64,000 bases of DNA from Lactobacillus gasseri ATCC 33323 = JCM 1131 (GCF_000014425.1 NC_008530.1:1364001-1428000); one strand, 5' to 3'. Shown: positions 16,730 through 27,398, counted from the first letter of the stretch. The notes: generated by a model not told the origin, from the sequence alone. Translations and numbers: made by a program.

Positions 16730-18829
16730 CTATTTATTAAGCTTGAAGTAGTCTTGAACCATTGCTTTAGCAACTTCAAGAGTGTACTTACCTTCCTTAT
16801 CAGGATCAAGTCCTGGGAAAACAACTGCAACTGCAAGTTTAGGATCTTTTGATGGTGCATAACCAACAAAAGTAGCGTTAATAACTTCTGGAGCTTTAGG
16901 ATTTCCCGGGTTATCTTCATCATAATAGAAAGTCTGAGCAGTACCAGTCTTACCGGAAATTGAAGGCTTAACATCCTTCAATGAGTGAGCTGTTCCCCAT
17001 GAGTTAGTACCATGAACAACACGATAAAATCCTTGATGAATAACATCAAGTTGATCTTGCGTCCAAGGAATACGCATTTGAACCTGTGGCTTATTGTTAT
17101 AGAGAATAGAAACTTTGTTTCCTTGAGCGTTAGTTTCACCAACCGATTGAACTAAATATGGACGCATACGATATCCACCATTAGCAATAGTTGAAACATA
17201 TTGAACTAACTGAATTGGAGTATAAGCATCATAGTTTCCATAAGCTAAGTCAAGCACAGAACCACTAAGTAGTTGCCCCGCCGAATTATATGAGCGACCT
17301 TGAATACCAGATACTTCACCTGGAAGATCAACTCCTGTCTTCTGTCCTAAACCAAACATTGCAAAGTTACGTCTTAACTTTGTAAATGCATCTGAAGGCA
17401 TAGAGATAAAGCTATGTGGTGTATATTTTGCATTAACCCATCTTAGAGCAAGCTGCATCATATAGATGTTACTTGATACTTCAAGCGCCGTTGGAGCATC
17501 TAAGCTACTAAACGTACCAACTGGATAAACAGATTTTTTAATTGGTGACCCTGGTAAGTAAATTGGCGTATCAGGCATCACACTGTTAGTCGGCGAAATA
17601 ATACCATTCATTAATCCACCTGCAACAGTAGCACCCTTGATTGCAGATCCCATAACAAATGATTTATTAATTACACCTAACGCATCATCTGTATTCTTAC
17701 CAGTTTTCGCATTATGATCAATACCTGCAATTGCTAAAAGCGCACCAGTTTTAGGGTTCATTGCCACAGCATATGCACCGTTAGAGTACTGAGTAGCGCC
17801 AGCAGCTTGAGCAGAAGCATATACTTTTTTCAGAGTCTTTTCAACTTCTTGCTGGTACTTGGCATTCATTGTCAAAATTAGGCTTGCGCCGCTTTGGCCC
17901 TTATATACAGTCTTAGTTTGTTCAACCCCATCTTTAGCCTTAGTTACTACTTGTGACTTAGATTTTGTACCCTTCAAAAGTGGTTCATACTTTTCTTCAA
18001 GGTAACTAGTACCAACTCGGTCGTTACGTGAATAACCTTGAGTTAAATAGTATTGTAAGTTATCGCTTGGTAGACCTGCTTTTTCTGAAGAAACTGAACC
18101 AATAATACTCTTAATCGATTTTCCGTTTGGATAGCTTCTTGACCAGTCTGTTCCAATACCTACACCAGGTAATTCAGACAAGTGTTCTCCAACCAACGCC
18201 ATTTCACGATCAGTTAAGCCCTTGTTTTTAATATAAATAGTTGAAAGTGTATATGCACCAGAAATCTTATTAAAAATTAAAGCGGCTGTTTTTTGACGCT
18301 TAGTAAAATGAATATTCTGTTTTTCTACACGCTTTAAGACATTATTATATATTTGACTTGAACTTAGTGCGTCTCCGTTACTGTCATAGCGTTCAGATTT
18401 GGGTAATTTTGCTGTTTCCTTTTCTGAAATTTTACTATTAGCTAAGTAATAATCATATAGCTGTCTTTTTGTAGGTTTTTCATCATCAAGTGTTATATAT
18501 TGACTTAAACGATTAGAAACTTTATATATTTGACTAGACGTAATGCTAGAATTTTTGGTATAAGTAATTGCGTTATTGGCTTTATTACCTACCAAAATCT
18601 TACCGCTACTGTCATACATCACACCACGTGGTACGTTATTAGATACAATTTTTTGGTCGGTTTGTTGTACTTCTGCTTGAAAACGACCACCATAAAAGAG
18701 TTGCAAGTAAGCTAATTGACCAATTAATAATAAAAATAAAACTAAAATGACGCCCAAAATAATTTTCATTCTTAGGGGCGTCGAAGTGGAATTTCTATTC
18801 GAACCTTTACTTTGTTTTAAATAATTCAA
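16730..18829 (-). CDS. class B penicillin-binding protein (elongation-type transpeptidase, PBP2b/PbpH-like)
   Basis: This 699-residue protein has a short cytoplasmic tail, one transmembrane anchor (residues about 23-45), a dimerisation/pedestal domain (RGVMYDSSGKIL) and a C-terminal transpeptidase domain. The active-site triad is S395-A-I-K398, S452-S-N454 and K626-T-G628, all intact. No C-terminal PASTA repeats are present, which argues for the rod/elongation PBP rather than the divisome PBP2x. It cross-links peptidoglycan outside the membrane. It is divergent from the YfhO gene and sits upstream of rpmG. Confidence 0.92.
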   Translation of the reverse strand: MNYLKQSKGSNRNSTSTPLRMKIILGVILVLFLLLIGQLAYLQLFYGGRFQAEVQQTDQKIVSNNVPRGVMYDSSGKILVGNKANNAITYTKNSSITSSQIYKVSNRLSQYITLDDEKPTKRQLYDYYLANSKISEKETAKLPKSERYDSNGDALSSSQIYNNVLKRVEKQNIHFTKRQKTAALIFNKISGAYTLSTIYIKNKGLTDREMALVGEHLSELPGVGIGTDWSRSYPNGKSIKSIIGSVSSEKAGLPSDNLQYYLTQGYSRNDRVGTSYLEEKYEPLLKGTKSKSQVVTKAKDGVEQTKTVYKGQSGASLILTMNAKYQQEVEKTLKKVYASAQAAGATQYSNGAYAVAMNPKTGALLAIAGIDHNAKTGKNTDDALGVINKSFVMGSAIKGATVAGGLMNGIISPTNSVMPDTPIYLPGSPIKKSVYPVGTFSSLDAPTALEVSSNIYMMQLALRWVNAKYTPHSFISMPSDAFTKLRRNFAMFGLGQKTGVDLPGEVSGIQGRSYNSAGQLLSGSVLDLAYGNYDAYTPIQLVQYVSTIANGGYRMRPYLVQSVGETNAQGNKVSILYNNKPQVQMRIPWTQDQLDVIHQGFYRVVHGTNSWGTAHSLKDVKPSISGKTGTAQTFYYDEDNPGNPKAPEVINATFVGYAPSKDPKLAVAVVFPGLDPDKEGKYTLEVAKAMVQDYFKLNK

Positions 18830-18944
18830 AATTCTAACCTCACTAAACTAGAATTGATTTTAGCAAAAAACGGATCTAAATTCTATTTTTCTATCAATGA
18901 AAATCGCAATAATTATATATTCTTAAGAAGTAGGGACACTATCA

Positions 18945-21524
18945 ATGTTTATCACCAAAATTAAAATACATTTTAAAAATAAATATCTATATTGGCTTTC
19001 TTTTTTACTACCTGCTTGTATTTTCGCAAGCTACTTTATATATCGCAATCATGAGATTCTTACCGTTGATTTAGGTCAGCAATATATTGATTTTTTAGCT
19101 TTTTATAAAAACAACTTATTTTCTAATCCGCTAAATTTTATTTTTACGTTTAGTAGCGGATTAGGCAATTCTTTTATTGGAACCTGGGCTTATTACTTAA
19201 CTAGTCCCTTTAACTTTTTATTATTAATTTTTCCCAAGTCGCAGTTACCTGAAGCAATACTTTTAATTATTAGTTTAAAAATTGGAAGTATCGGATTAAG
19301 CGGTTTTTATTATTTTCAAAAGTTTTTTAACGGCGATAATAAGATCTTTGCTCTTGCAGCTAGCCTAGCTTTCTCATTAAGCGGATTTGTTGTTAGTTAT
19401 AACTTAAACTTAATGTGGCTTGACAGCCTAATTTTGCTACCTCTATTACTTGACGCGATTGATAAATTAGAAGACAAACGCCGACACTACTTCTATCTTA
19501 CCATGATCACTTTTCTATTATGGCTTACCAATTTTTATACCGGCTTCATGGTGCTTTTTTTCGGCTTACTTTACTTTATTAATACGCTACTCAATTCTTC
19601 TTTTTCTAAAAAACAAATTATCCTTCAATATGTTACTAAAAGTTTTTTTGGTACTAGTTTAGCTGCACTCATATTACTACCATCATTCTTTGAAATATTA
19701 AATGGAAAAATTCATTCAGATACTACCTTATCAATGGGATTTCAATTTCCTCCATATCAAACATTTTACAAATTAACTATTGGCGCCTTTAATTTTACTG
19801 AAATGGAAAAAGGATTACCCAATATCTTTTTAACTAGTATCTTTACTCTTCTGTGTATTCTCTACTTCATTAATCAACATTTTTCTATTAAAGAAAAGCT
19901 ATTATCTGCGCTATTACTAACATTCTTATTTTTTTCCTTTAGTTTTAACCCTCTTATCTTACTTTGGCATTTAGGACAATACCCAGTTTGGTATCCAGCT
20001 CGCTTTAGCTTTATCTTTTCTTTTTATGCAATTTATCTCGGAGTTCAAGTTCTTGCCCATACACAGGAATTTAGTCCTAGCAGCAAAATAATTTCTTTAC
20101 TTTTGGTAATTAGCTTAAGCTCTTTTCTTTTCTTAAATCTTCATCAAAAAGAATTTTTAAATCAAACAAATATTATTTTAACTATTCTCTTTTTATTATG
20201 TAGTTTGTTAATTCTTTTATTTTTCAACTATAAATGGATTCCGGTAATCTTCTTTGGCATTGTTGGTCTTGAAGTAAGTATCAATTTGATAGCTAGTCTT
20301 GATAATATTTCTTATCAAAAAAACTTTGACTATACTAATTTCACTAAAAACATCTCTGAAAGTACGGCATATTTACATAAATATGACTCTGGCTTATATC
20401 GAACAGAAAAGACTTTTACACGTTCAGATGACGATCCTTTAAGCAATGACTATTATGGCATTAGTAATTTCAACTCTATTTCTGACCGTTCAACTATTAA
20501 TTTAATTGACTATTTAGGTCTTGAAAACAATGACAACTCTTTTACTAATAATTTTGCTACTCCCTTATCTGATAGTATTTTAGGCATTAAATATAATATC
20601 GTTCCGATCAAGAATCGAAGAAAACTCCCCGCAGAACAACAAATAGTTTTTACTAGTGCGTTTTATCGACCTGATTTGATTAGGAATAAAGTTGTCAAAA
20701 GTTTTAAACAGGTACAAATTAGGAAAAATTCTTCAGCTTTACCACTTATTTTTATCTCCCCATCACATAAAAAAATAAACTTTTATACCAGCATGCCATC
20801 TGCTAATCAAAATACTCTTTTTAATAGCATTGTTGGTAAAAAAATTAATCTTTTTAATAGCTTATATTTAACCAATCCTAATAAGATAGAAAATATTAAA
20901 TCCACTAAAAACGTTAATGAATATCAAAAAATTAACAAAAGCAGAATTGCAACACTTTCTTTTAAAATATCTTCTTTTCAAAAGGGACCTTATTATTTAG
21001 AACTCCCTTCAAATCTAGATGCAGAATCTGTTTCTATTACTGTTAATGGTCATCATCTTAATAATCAAGATTTGGGAATTTCAAACAAATTATTAAATAT
21101 TGGTTATTACTCACCAAATACTCCAATTAAAGTCACTTTCAAGTTAAATAATGAAAAAACTAATTTGAGCGGAATTCGAGTACTACAATTTAGAGAGCAT
21201 GAATTTAACCAAATTATTCGTCAATTCAACGAAAAACAGCCTATAACTCAACAAACTAGTCCTATTTCTTTAAAGCTTAATTACACTGCTAGAAGAGATA
21301 AAATTCTTAATTCTACTATTCCTTATTCAAAAAACTGGCTAATTTTAGATAACGGCAAACTTCTTAAAACGGAAAAATTTGCTCATACTTTTTTGAGTGC
21401 CAGACTAAGCAAAGGAAAACATCATTTAACTTTGATTTATATTCCCTTTGCCTTCCTAATTGGACTTATAATTTCAATCGTTTCACTTATAATTATATTT
21501 ATTCTCAAGCCAAAAAAGACTTAA
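18945..21524 (+). CDS. yfhO: YfhO family polytopic membrane protein
   Basis: An 859-residue protein with about a dozen N-terminal transmembrane helices, a roughly 350-residue extracytoplasmic C-terminal region and a last transmembrane helix. The start region contains LTVDLGQQYIDFLAFYKN and SSGLGNSFIGTWAYYL, signatures of YfhO. In B. subtilis YfhO is a GT-C-type enzyme acting on lipoteichoic acid glycosylation. The Asp in LTVDLGQQ is a likely catalytic or donor-binding residue by analogy with other GT-C enzymes. It is monocistronic, transcribed away from the PBP gene. Confidence 0.88.
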   Translation: MFITKIKIHFKNKYLYWLSFLLPACIFASYFIYRNHEILTVDLGQQYIDFLAFYKNNLFSNPLNFIFTFSSGLGNSFIGTWAYYLTSPFNFLLLIFPKSQLPEAILLIISLKIGSIGLSGFYYFQKFFNGDNKIFALAASLAFSLSGFVVSYNLNLMWLDSLILLPLLLDAIDKLEDKRRHYFYLTMITFLLWLTNFYTGFMVLFFGLLYFINTLLNSSFSKKQIILQYVTKSFFGTSLAALILLPSFFEILNGKIHSDTTLSMGFQFPPYQTFYKLTIGAFNFTEMEKGLPNIFLTSIFTLLCILYFINQHFSIKEKLLSALLLTFLFFSFSFNPLILLWHLGQYPVWYPARFSFIFSFYAIYLGVQVLAHTQEFSPSSKIISLLLVISLSSFLFLNLHQKEFLNQTNIILTILFLLCSLLILLFFNYKWIPVIFFGIVGLEVSINLIASLDNISYQKNFDYTNFTKNISESTAYLHKYDSGLYRTEKTFTRSDDDPLSNDYYGISNFNSISDRSTINLIDYLGLENNDNSFTNNFATPLSDSILGIKYNIVPIKNRRKLPAEQQIVFTSAFYRPDLIRNKVVKSFKQVQIRKNSSALPLIFISPSHKKINFYTSMPSANQNTLFNSIVGKKINLFNSLYLTNPNKIENIKSTKNVNEYQKINKSRIATLSFKISSFQKGPYYLELPSNLDAESVSITVNGHHLNNQDLGISNKLLNIGYYSPNTPIKVTFKLNNEKTNLSGIRVLQFREHEFNQIIRQFNEKQPITQQTSPISLKLNYTARRDKILNSTIPYSKNWLILDNGKLLKTEKFAHTFLSARLSKGKHHLTLIYIPFAFLIGLIISIVSLIIIFILKPKKT

Positions 21525-21553
21525 CGTGCAAGTAAGCAAGTTAAGCCTTTTTT
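21512..21553. terminator. bidirectional terminator between yfhO and greA
   Basis: CTTAAC (21520-21525) pairs with GTTAAG (21540-21545), extended by flanking A-run/T-run pairing. The left arm overlaps the end of the yfhO coding sequence. Confidence 0.7.
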
Positions 21554-21568
21554 ATAAACGAGTAATAA

Positions 21569-22051
21569 TTAGTTCAATGTTTTAACATCGTTGATAGTAA
21601 CATCAAATGTTCCACCAGGAGTGTTAATAGTTACTTTTTCACCCTTTTTCTTGCCAAGTAAAGCTTGGGCAATTGGTGAATCGTTAGAAATTTTTCCGTT
21701 AAGCGGATCAGATTCATCAGATCCAACGATAGTATAGGTTTCTGGATCATCAGTACCTACTTCTGTGTAAGTAACAGTCTTACCGATAGAAACTTCGTTA
21801 GGATCAACGCTATCTGCATCAACAACTTGTGCATACTTAAGCATTTGTTCAATTTGAACAATACGTTGTTCTACAGCACTTTGCTCATCTTTTGCAGCAT
21901 CGTATTCAGAGTTTTCGGATAAGTCACCGAATGATCTAGCAACCTTAATTCTCTCAATAACTTCTGGACGTTTTACTAATTTTAAGTTCTTTAATTCCTT
22001 CTGAAGTTTTTCCTTACCTTCAGCGGTCATTGGATAAACTTTTTCTGCCAT
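21569..22051 (-). CDS. greA: transcription elongation factor GreA
   Basis: The 160-residue protein has an N-terminal coiled coil with the acidic tip ([19 protein letters not shown]) that enters the RNA polymerase secondary channel, and a C-terminal FKBP-like domain with [16 protein letters not shown]. It stimulates cleavage of backtracked transcripts. The start and length (about 157-160) match the family exactly. It lies 80 bases downstream of mltG, the common Firmicute order. Confidence 0.97.
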   Translation of the reverse strand: MAEKVYPMTAEGKEKLQKELKNLKLVKRPEVIERIKVARSFGDLSENSEYDAAKDEQSAVEQRIVQIEQMLKYAQVVDADSVDPNEVSIGKTVTYTEVGTDDPETYTIVGSDESDPLNGKISNDSPIAQALLGKKKGEKVTINTPGGTFDVTINDVKTLN

Positions 22052-22131
22052 ACTAAAAATTCTCCTTACCTATACCTATTATTCTTTGCACCAACCAGCT
22101 TATGTTTTCTACTTAAAAAAGTCAACCATTT

Positions 22132-23226
22132 TTACTGGCCTAAACTACTATTACGTTTCAAGTGCTCGTCATAATTTTCATTGTAGTAAACCTTACCAGT
22201 CTTAAGATTTGCAACAAAGTAGAGATAGTTAGACTTGATTGGGGTTAATACAGCGCTAATTGAATCTAAACTTGGATTATTAAATGGTCCTGGACCATAT
22301 CCCTTGTGAACATACAAGTTATATGGAGATTCTACCTTAATATCCTTTAGGGTCAAAGAATGTTTATGCTTATTCAGTGCATACATGACTGAAATATCAG
22401 ATTGAAGCGGCATATTTGCTTTAATTCGGTTAAAGAATACCCCAGCAATCATTCGACGATCCTTAGACTTAACACCTTCACGCTCAACTAAGGAAGCTAA
22501 AGTTAAAACTTCCTGCACAGTCAAATGCTTTTTCTTGATGGAACTATAGTATGGTTGTAAAACTTGATCAGTCTTATCAACCATTTGGTTAACTAGTTCT
22601 TTCAAAGAAGCTCCTTGATAGACATCATACTTAGCCGGGAAGAGATATCCTTCTAAGTGATAACGAACACCTTTACTGTTCATTGAACTAGTTAAAAGTT
22701 TAGGATATTGCTTTTCCAAACTCTTCATAAAGCTTTGATCTTTCATTAGCTTTAAGAAGTCTTGACGGCTATATTTCGTATTCTTACCAACTGTTGTAGC
22801 AATACTATCAATCGTTTGCCCTTCTTTTATCAAAACGTGACCGACAACTGGACGGCCACCTCCACCTTGCAATTGACTAACGATTTCTTTGTTATGCATC
22901 GAGGGTGAGAGATAGAAATTACCTGCCTGAAAATTGGTTGCACTATGGCTCTTTAACCAAAAGTTAAAGATAGTCGCATTTCTAATAATCTTTTTCTCTT
23001 GTAAAATCTGAGCAATCTGACTATTAGTTGCACCTGCAGGAATATGAACACTGACCACATCTTCATCATGACGATTGGCAGGCTGCAGAGCATAACCAAC
23101 ATAACAGCCCCCAATTAAGATAAACAAGACTAAAATGGCACCTAATCCGCTAAGAATCCAGCGGGTAACCTTTTTTGATGCTTGTTCTTCTAACTCATGA
23201 TTTTTCTTTTTGTCCTGATTTAGCAA
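22132..23226 (-). CDS. mltG: endolytic peptidoglycan transglycosylase MltG
   Basis: The 364-residue protein has a cytoplasmic N-terminus, one transmembrane helix (residues about 26-48) and a YceG domain. The catalytic glutamate is in LTLASLVEREGVKSKDR, and downstream SDISVMYAL, SPYNLYVHKGYGPGPFNNPS and YFVANLKTGKVYY are conserved. It cleaves nascent glycan strands, probably to release them from the synthase. It is followed by greA. Confidence 0.95.
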   Translation of the reverse strand: MLNQDKKKNHELEEQASKKVTRWILSGLGAILVLFILIGGCYVGYALQPANRHDEDVVSVHIPAGATNSQIAQILQEKKIIRNATIFNFWLKSHSATNFQAGNFYLSPSMHNKEIVSQLQGGGGRPVVGHVLIKEGQTIDSIATTVGKNTKYSRQDFLKLMKDQSFMKSLEKQYPKLLTSSMNSKGVRYHLEGYLFPAKYDVYQGASLKELVNQMVDKTDQVLQPYYSSIKKKHLTVQEVLTLASLVEREGVKSKDRRMIAGVFFNRIKANMPLQSDISVMYALNKHKHSLTLKDIKVESPYNLYVHKGYGPGPFNNPSLDSISAVLTPIKSNYLYFVANLKTGKVYYNENYDEHLKRNSSLGQ

Positions 23227-23289
23227 ACGCTTTTCCTCCGAAAATCACAAAAATCTAAGACAATTATAGCAAAGCTCCCTGGAAAAGAA

Positions 23290-25704
23290 TTAACGAACTT
23301 TAATCTTTAAACTTTCTTTCAGATCTGTTTCAATTTTTTCCATTGCTTTAGTAACTACTTCATCAGTCAATGTATCTTTTTCATTCAAGAAAGTTAACGA
23401 ATATGAAATTGATTTATGTCCTGATTCAATTTGACTACCAGCATAAACGTCAATGACTTGAATATCATGAAGATACTTACCACCATTTAATTTAATTTGA
23501 GCTTCAATTTGGGCATTAGTTACTGCATTTGGCACTAATAATGATAAATCACGTTCAATTGCTGGGAACTTAGGAGCAGCTTTAGCTTTCATTCCCTTAT
23601 TAAGCATTGAAACGATTGTGTCTAAATCAATTTCGTAGCCATAAATTTCACTTCCACGTAATGCCTTATCAAGGGTAGTAACAGTATGAGCAAGCATCCC
23701 AATTAAACCAACATATTGATCCTTAATGTAAATACCAGCAGTTCTAGTTGGGTGCATACCAACAATAACTTCTGCACGATATTCAACATCTGCATCCTTA
23801 ATCCCGATTGCCCTAAATAAGTTAGTTAATTGACCTTTTACAAAGTAGAAATCAATCTTTTGATCTAAATGTTGCCAATTTGCTGACACAGTATGTCCTG
23901 AATAAAGAGCAGCTAAATGTTCATGTTCATTAAAAGTATTATTTTCATGATCATAAACTCTACCTTGTTCAAATAAAGCTAATTCCTTTTGCTTACGAGC
24001 CATATTATAGCTTGCAGCATCAACTAAACCAGTTAACAAGTTTTCTCTCATAGTTGAACGACTTGAATTCAATGGCCATTGAACTTCTACAACCGGCTTA
24101 GGATCTTTAGTAAATGAAATTGCTTTTTCTGGAGAAGTCAATGAATAAGAAATGGCTTCCATCATGCCTTGTCCTTGAACAATATCCTTAATTCTACGCA
24201 TAGCAGTTTCTTTTTCTGAATAGCCACCATGTGTCTCAGCTAAAAGAGGTTGAGTAGACTTTAAGTTATCATAGCCATAAATTCTACCTACTTCTTCTAC
24301 TAAATCTGCTGGAATAGAAATATCCCATCTTCTATTTGGAACTGTAACAACTAATTCATCTTCCGACCCATCAACAGTAAAGCCTAAGCGATCAAAAATC
24401 TTTTCCATTTCTGATCTGCTTAATTCTGTTCCTAATACCTTGTTAATGTATGAAACTGTAGTCTTAACTACTGAAGGATTTCTTTGCACATCAGTTGCCT
24501 TAATTTCACCCTCATTAACAGTACCATTTGCATCATTACGTAATAACAGAGCAGCAATATCTAAGGCTTTTTGAGTATTATCCCAGTTAACCCCTTTTTC
24601 AAAACGACTTGAAGCTTCAGTACGATTGGCATGACGTAAAGCAGATTTTCTAACGCTAGTTCCATCAAAAATAGCAGATTCTAAAATCACATCAGTCGTA
24701 TCATCTTCTACTTCTGAATTTTTACCGCCCATTACACCAGCCATCATTACTGGCTTTTGACCATCGGTAATAATAATATCGTTTGGATCTAGTTCAACTT
24801 CTTTATCGTTTAATAAAGTAAGCTTTTCACCCTTGTTAGCTTTTCTAACCTCTAATTTACCATCTTTAAAAGTACGAGCATCGTAAGCATGCATTGGTTG
24901 TCCAGTTAGGAGCATTACATAGTTAGTTACGTCAACTACATTATTAATTGGTCGCAATCCTGCATTCCAAAGACGTCTTTGCATCCATAAGGGACTCTCG
25001 CCAATCTTAACATTTGAAACTTTTCTTAAGTAAAACTTAGGTGCTAATTTTTCATCAACTTTAGCATCTAATTCATTAGTCCATTCAGGACCATCTGCTT
25101 TAAGAACTACTGGCTCAATCTTAGGCTTTTTATCAACAATTGCGCCAACCTCATATGCTGCACCTTCCATTGATAAAGTATCAGCACGGTTTGGTGTAAT
25201 ATCAAAGTCTAAAATGTAGTCATCCATACCAAGTGCTTCATAAACTTCTTCACCTGGCTTTACATCAGAATCTTTAGGAAAGACAAAGATTCCATCCACA
25301 TATTTTTGAGGAACATTTTTATCTGCAAAACCAATTTCTTGAAGACCACAAATCATTCCATTTGATTTAATTCCGCGAATTTTACCACGCTTAATCTTCT
25401 CATTACCTGCAATTCTGGCACCGTGCAAAGCAACAATCACATCTTCACCAGCTGCAACATTTGGAGCTCCACAAACAATTTGAATTGGTTCGTCTTCACC
25501 TACATCAACTTGACACTTATGTAAGTGAGTTCCTTCAATATCTTCACATTCTAAAATGTGACCAACTACTAACTTTTTTAAGCCTTCTGCTGGATGGTCT
25601 ACTGATGCAATTTCGACACCAGTTCTAGTAATTTTTTCTCCTAAATCTTTAGGATCTTCGTCTAAATCAAGAAAATCTTTCAACCAGTTATATGAAACAA
25701 GCAT
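23290..25704 (-). CDS. pheT: phenylalanyl-tRNA synthetase beta subunit
   Basis: The 804-residue subunit has the N-terminal tRNA-binding OB fold (around residues 40-150, with CGAPNVAAGEDVIVALHGA), then B3/B4 editing and B5 domains. The catalytic-like domain and a C-terminal ferredoxin-fold anticodon-binding domain (FPAIERDLSLLVP) follow. It forms an alpha2-beta2 enzyme with PheS. The ATG overlaps the pheS stop by one base (TAATG), so translation is coupled. Both genes are governed by the T-box leader upstream of pheS. Confidence 0.97.
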   Translation of the reverse strand: MLVSYNWLKDFLDLDEDPKDLGEKITRTGVEIASVDHPAEGLKKLVVGHILECEDIEGTHLHKCQVDVGEDEPIQIVCGAPNVAAGEDVIVALHGARIAGNEKIKRGKIRGIKSNGMICGLQEIGFADKNVPQKYVDGIFVFPKDSDVKPGEEVYEALGMDDYILDFDITPNRADTLSMEGAAYEVGAIVDKKPKIEPVVLKADGPEWTNELDAKVDEKLAPKFYLRKVSNVKIGESPLWMQRRLWNAGLRPINNVVDVTNYVMLLTGQPMHAYDARTFKDGKLEVRKANKGEKLTLLNDKEVELDPNDIIITDGQKPVMMAGVMGGKNSEVEDDTTDVILESAIFDGTSVRKSALRHANRTEASSRFEKGVNWDNTQKALDIAALLLRNDANGTVNEGEIKATDVQRNPSVVKTTVSYINKVLGTELSRSEMEKIFDRLGFTVDGSEDELVVTVPNRRWDISIPADLVEEVGRIYGYDNLKSTQPLLAETHGGYSEKETAMRRIKDIVQGQGMMEAISYSLTSPEKAISFTKDPKPVVEVQWPLNSSRSTMRENLLTGLVDAASYNMARKQKELALFEQGRVYDHENNTFNEHEHLAALYSGHTVSANWQHLDQKIDFYFVKGQLTNLFRAIGIKDADVEYRAEVIVGMHPTRTAGIYIKDQYVGLIGMLAHTVTTLDKALRGSEIYGYEIDLDTIVSMLNKGMKAKAAPKFPAIERDLSLLVPNAVTNAQIEAQIKLNGGKYLHDIQVIDVYAGSQIESGHKSISYSLTFLNEKDTLTDEVVTKAMEKIETDLKESLKIKVR

Positions 25705-26753
25705 TAATCTTCCTCCTTACGGAATTGTGCTAAGAAACGAACATCATTAGTGTAGAAATCACGAATATCAGAAATACCGTATTTCAAAATTGCAAAACGG
25801 TCCAAGCCTAAACCGAATGCAAAACCACCATAAACAGTTGAATCAACACCTGCGTTTTCTAAAACGTTAGGGTGAACCATTCCAGCACCAAGTACTTCAA
25901 TCCAACCAGTATACTTACAAATTGGACATCCCTTACCATCACAGTTGAAACAAGAAACATCCATTTCTACAGATGGTTCAGTAAATGGAAAGTATGATGG
26001 ACGAAGACGAGTTTTGCGATCTTGACCAAAGACATGCTTGGCAATCATTTCTAAAGTACCTTTAAGGTCTGACATAGTAACATTTTTATCAACTACTAAG
26101 CCTTCCATTTGTTGGAATTGGTGAGAGTGAGTCGCATCATCATCATCACGACGATATACCTTACCAGGACCAACCATCTTTAATGGCCCTTTAGAAAAAT
26201 CATGCTTTTCTAAGACTCTTGCTTGATCCCCCGAAGTTTGAGTTCTAAGCAAATCTTCATTATCAATATAGAAAGTAGCTTGCATATCACGTGCAGGGTG
26301 GTCTTTAGGTAAGTTCATCATCTCGAAACAGTAGTGATCTGTTTCAATTTCTGGACCTTGTACTACCTTATATCCCATACCAATGAAGTAACTTTCCAAA
26401 TCATCCAAAATAATATTGATTGGGTGCTTTGAACCTAAATGTCCTTCACGTCCTGGTAAAGTCACGTCAATCTTTTCTTCTTCTAATTTCTGAGCAATTA
26501 TTGCCTGTAAGAAATGATCTTTTGCTTCATCTAATTGCTTTTGAAGAATATCACGAACTTGATTTACTTCTTGACCTACTTTTGGTCTATTTTCTGGAGC
26601 GATGTCTTTCATTGAGTGCAAAATCTGAGTTAATTCACCCTTGCGCCCCATTAATTCTACTCTAATCTTATCAAGCATTTTTTGATTTTCAGCTTGCTTG
26701 ATTTGATCTAATCCTTCTTCTTTTAACTTATTTATTCTATCGAATAAGTCCAT
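25704..26753 (-). CDS. pheS: phenylalanyl-tRNA synthetase alpha subunit
   Basis: The 349-residue catalytic subunit has an N-terminal coiled-coil arm. Its class II core has motif 2 GPGKVYRRDDDDATHSHQF and motif 3 GGFAFGLGLDRFAILKYG. A CFNCDGKGCPICKYTGW segment is typical of PheS. It charges tRNA-Phe in the cytosol. It is the first gene of pheST, directly after a T-box. Confidence 0.97.
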   Translation of the reverse strand: MDLFDRINKLKEEGLDQIKQAENQKMLDKIRVELMGRKGELTQILHSMKDIAPENRPKVGQEVNQVRDILQKQLDEAKDHFLQAIIAQKLEEEKIDVTLPGREGHLGSKHPINIILDDLESYFIGMGYKVVQGPEIETDHYCFEMMNLPKDHPARDMQATFYIDNEDLLRTQTSGDQARVLEKHDFSKGPLKMVGPGKVYRRDDDDATHSHQFQQMEGLVVDKNVTMSDLKGTLEMIAKHVFGQDRKTRLRPSYFPFTEPSVEMDVSCFNCDGKGCPICKYTGWIEVLGAGMVHPNVLENAGVDSTVYGGFAFGLGLDRFAILKYGISDIRDFYTNDVRFLAQFRKEED

Positions 26754-26771
26754 CTCATTTTCCTTTCCAAC

Positions 26772-26990
26772 AAAAAAAGCTCCGTCCCAAAAGGGACGAA
26801 GCTTCGCGGTACCACCCTAGTTTGAACTAGCACAAAAAAGTGCGTGTTCACACTCTTTTCATATAACGGTGAAATACCGGAATTGATTAGATTCTGCTCC
26901 TAAGATGAAATTCATGCTTTTATCTTAAGTTTTTTCCACCAATAAAACTCTCTCTAAAAAGATATCTGCATTACTAATCTTAATCATTGC
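26772..26990 (-). promoter_or_regulatory. T-box riboswitch of pheST
   Basis: On the minus strand the conserved T-box sequence AGGGTGGTACCGCG lies at 26805-26818. It is followed by a terminator hairpin (26772-26802, GCTTCGTCCC pairing with GGGACGGAGC) and a T run. Upstream lies a Stem I-like region with GGTGGAAAA. A TTC triplet at 26907-26909 is the best candidate specifier for phenylalanine; its exact register was not folded. Uncharged tRNA-Phe would favour antitermination. Confidence 0.88.
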
Positions 26991-27041
26991 ATTTAAGTAT
27001 AATAGTATCTTAAATCTTTTTACTTAACTTTGCAATCATCT

Positions 27042-27398
27042 TCAGGCCCATTTATCAGCCCAATTATGAACTTGTTCAAAAACAGGCTGTAAGTCTGCGC
27101 CTTTCTGGGTCAAAGTATAGCTAATAATACCGCTCTTTTCATCAACTGTACGATTAACAATACCGTCCTTTTCTAGTTCTTTCAAACGTTCCACTAAAAC
27201 TCGATCAGAACACTTACTAATACAACGTGCTAAATCCTTAAAACGCATTGCATTAGTATCGCACAAAGAGCTGATAATTAAACCATTCCATTTTTTACCA
27301 ATAATTGCAAAAGCATCAATAAAATGCGAACACAGTGAGTAATCTTCTGGATCTGGACAGTCACCCATTTTAGTTTTGCTTTCAATTTCTTGGGACAT
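27042..27398 (-). CDS. HxlR-family transcriptional regulator
   Basis: A 118-residue winged-helix protein with the HxlR pattern: CSHFIDAFAIIGKKWNGLII, then MRFKDLARCISKCSDRVLVERLKELEKDGIVNR and YTLTQKGADLQPV. AGGAGG precedes the ATG. Several cysteines (near residues 14, 23, 46, 59 and 63) could permit redox or thiol sensing as in some HxlR proteins, but this is an inference. No obvious target gene is adjacent: its neighbours are the pheS T-box and an rRNA methyltransferase, both on the same strand. Confidence 0.88.
   Translation of the reverse strand: MSQEIESKTKMGDCPDPEDYSLCSHFIDAFAIIGKKWNGLIISSLCDTNAMRFKDLARCISKCSDRVLVERLKELEKDGIVNRTVDEKSGIISYTLTQKGADLQPVFEQVHNWADKWA

Noticed and set aside
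18830-18944. Possible regulatory RNA between the PBP gene and yfhO
   Set aside because: The 115-base divergent gap shows only AT-rich promoter-like sequence with no stable hairpin or conserved RNA motif.
26754-27041. The pheS upstream gap as a hidden small gene
   Set aside because: The conserved T-box sequence and terminator explain the stretch; open frames in it are short and lack start signals.
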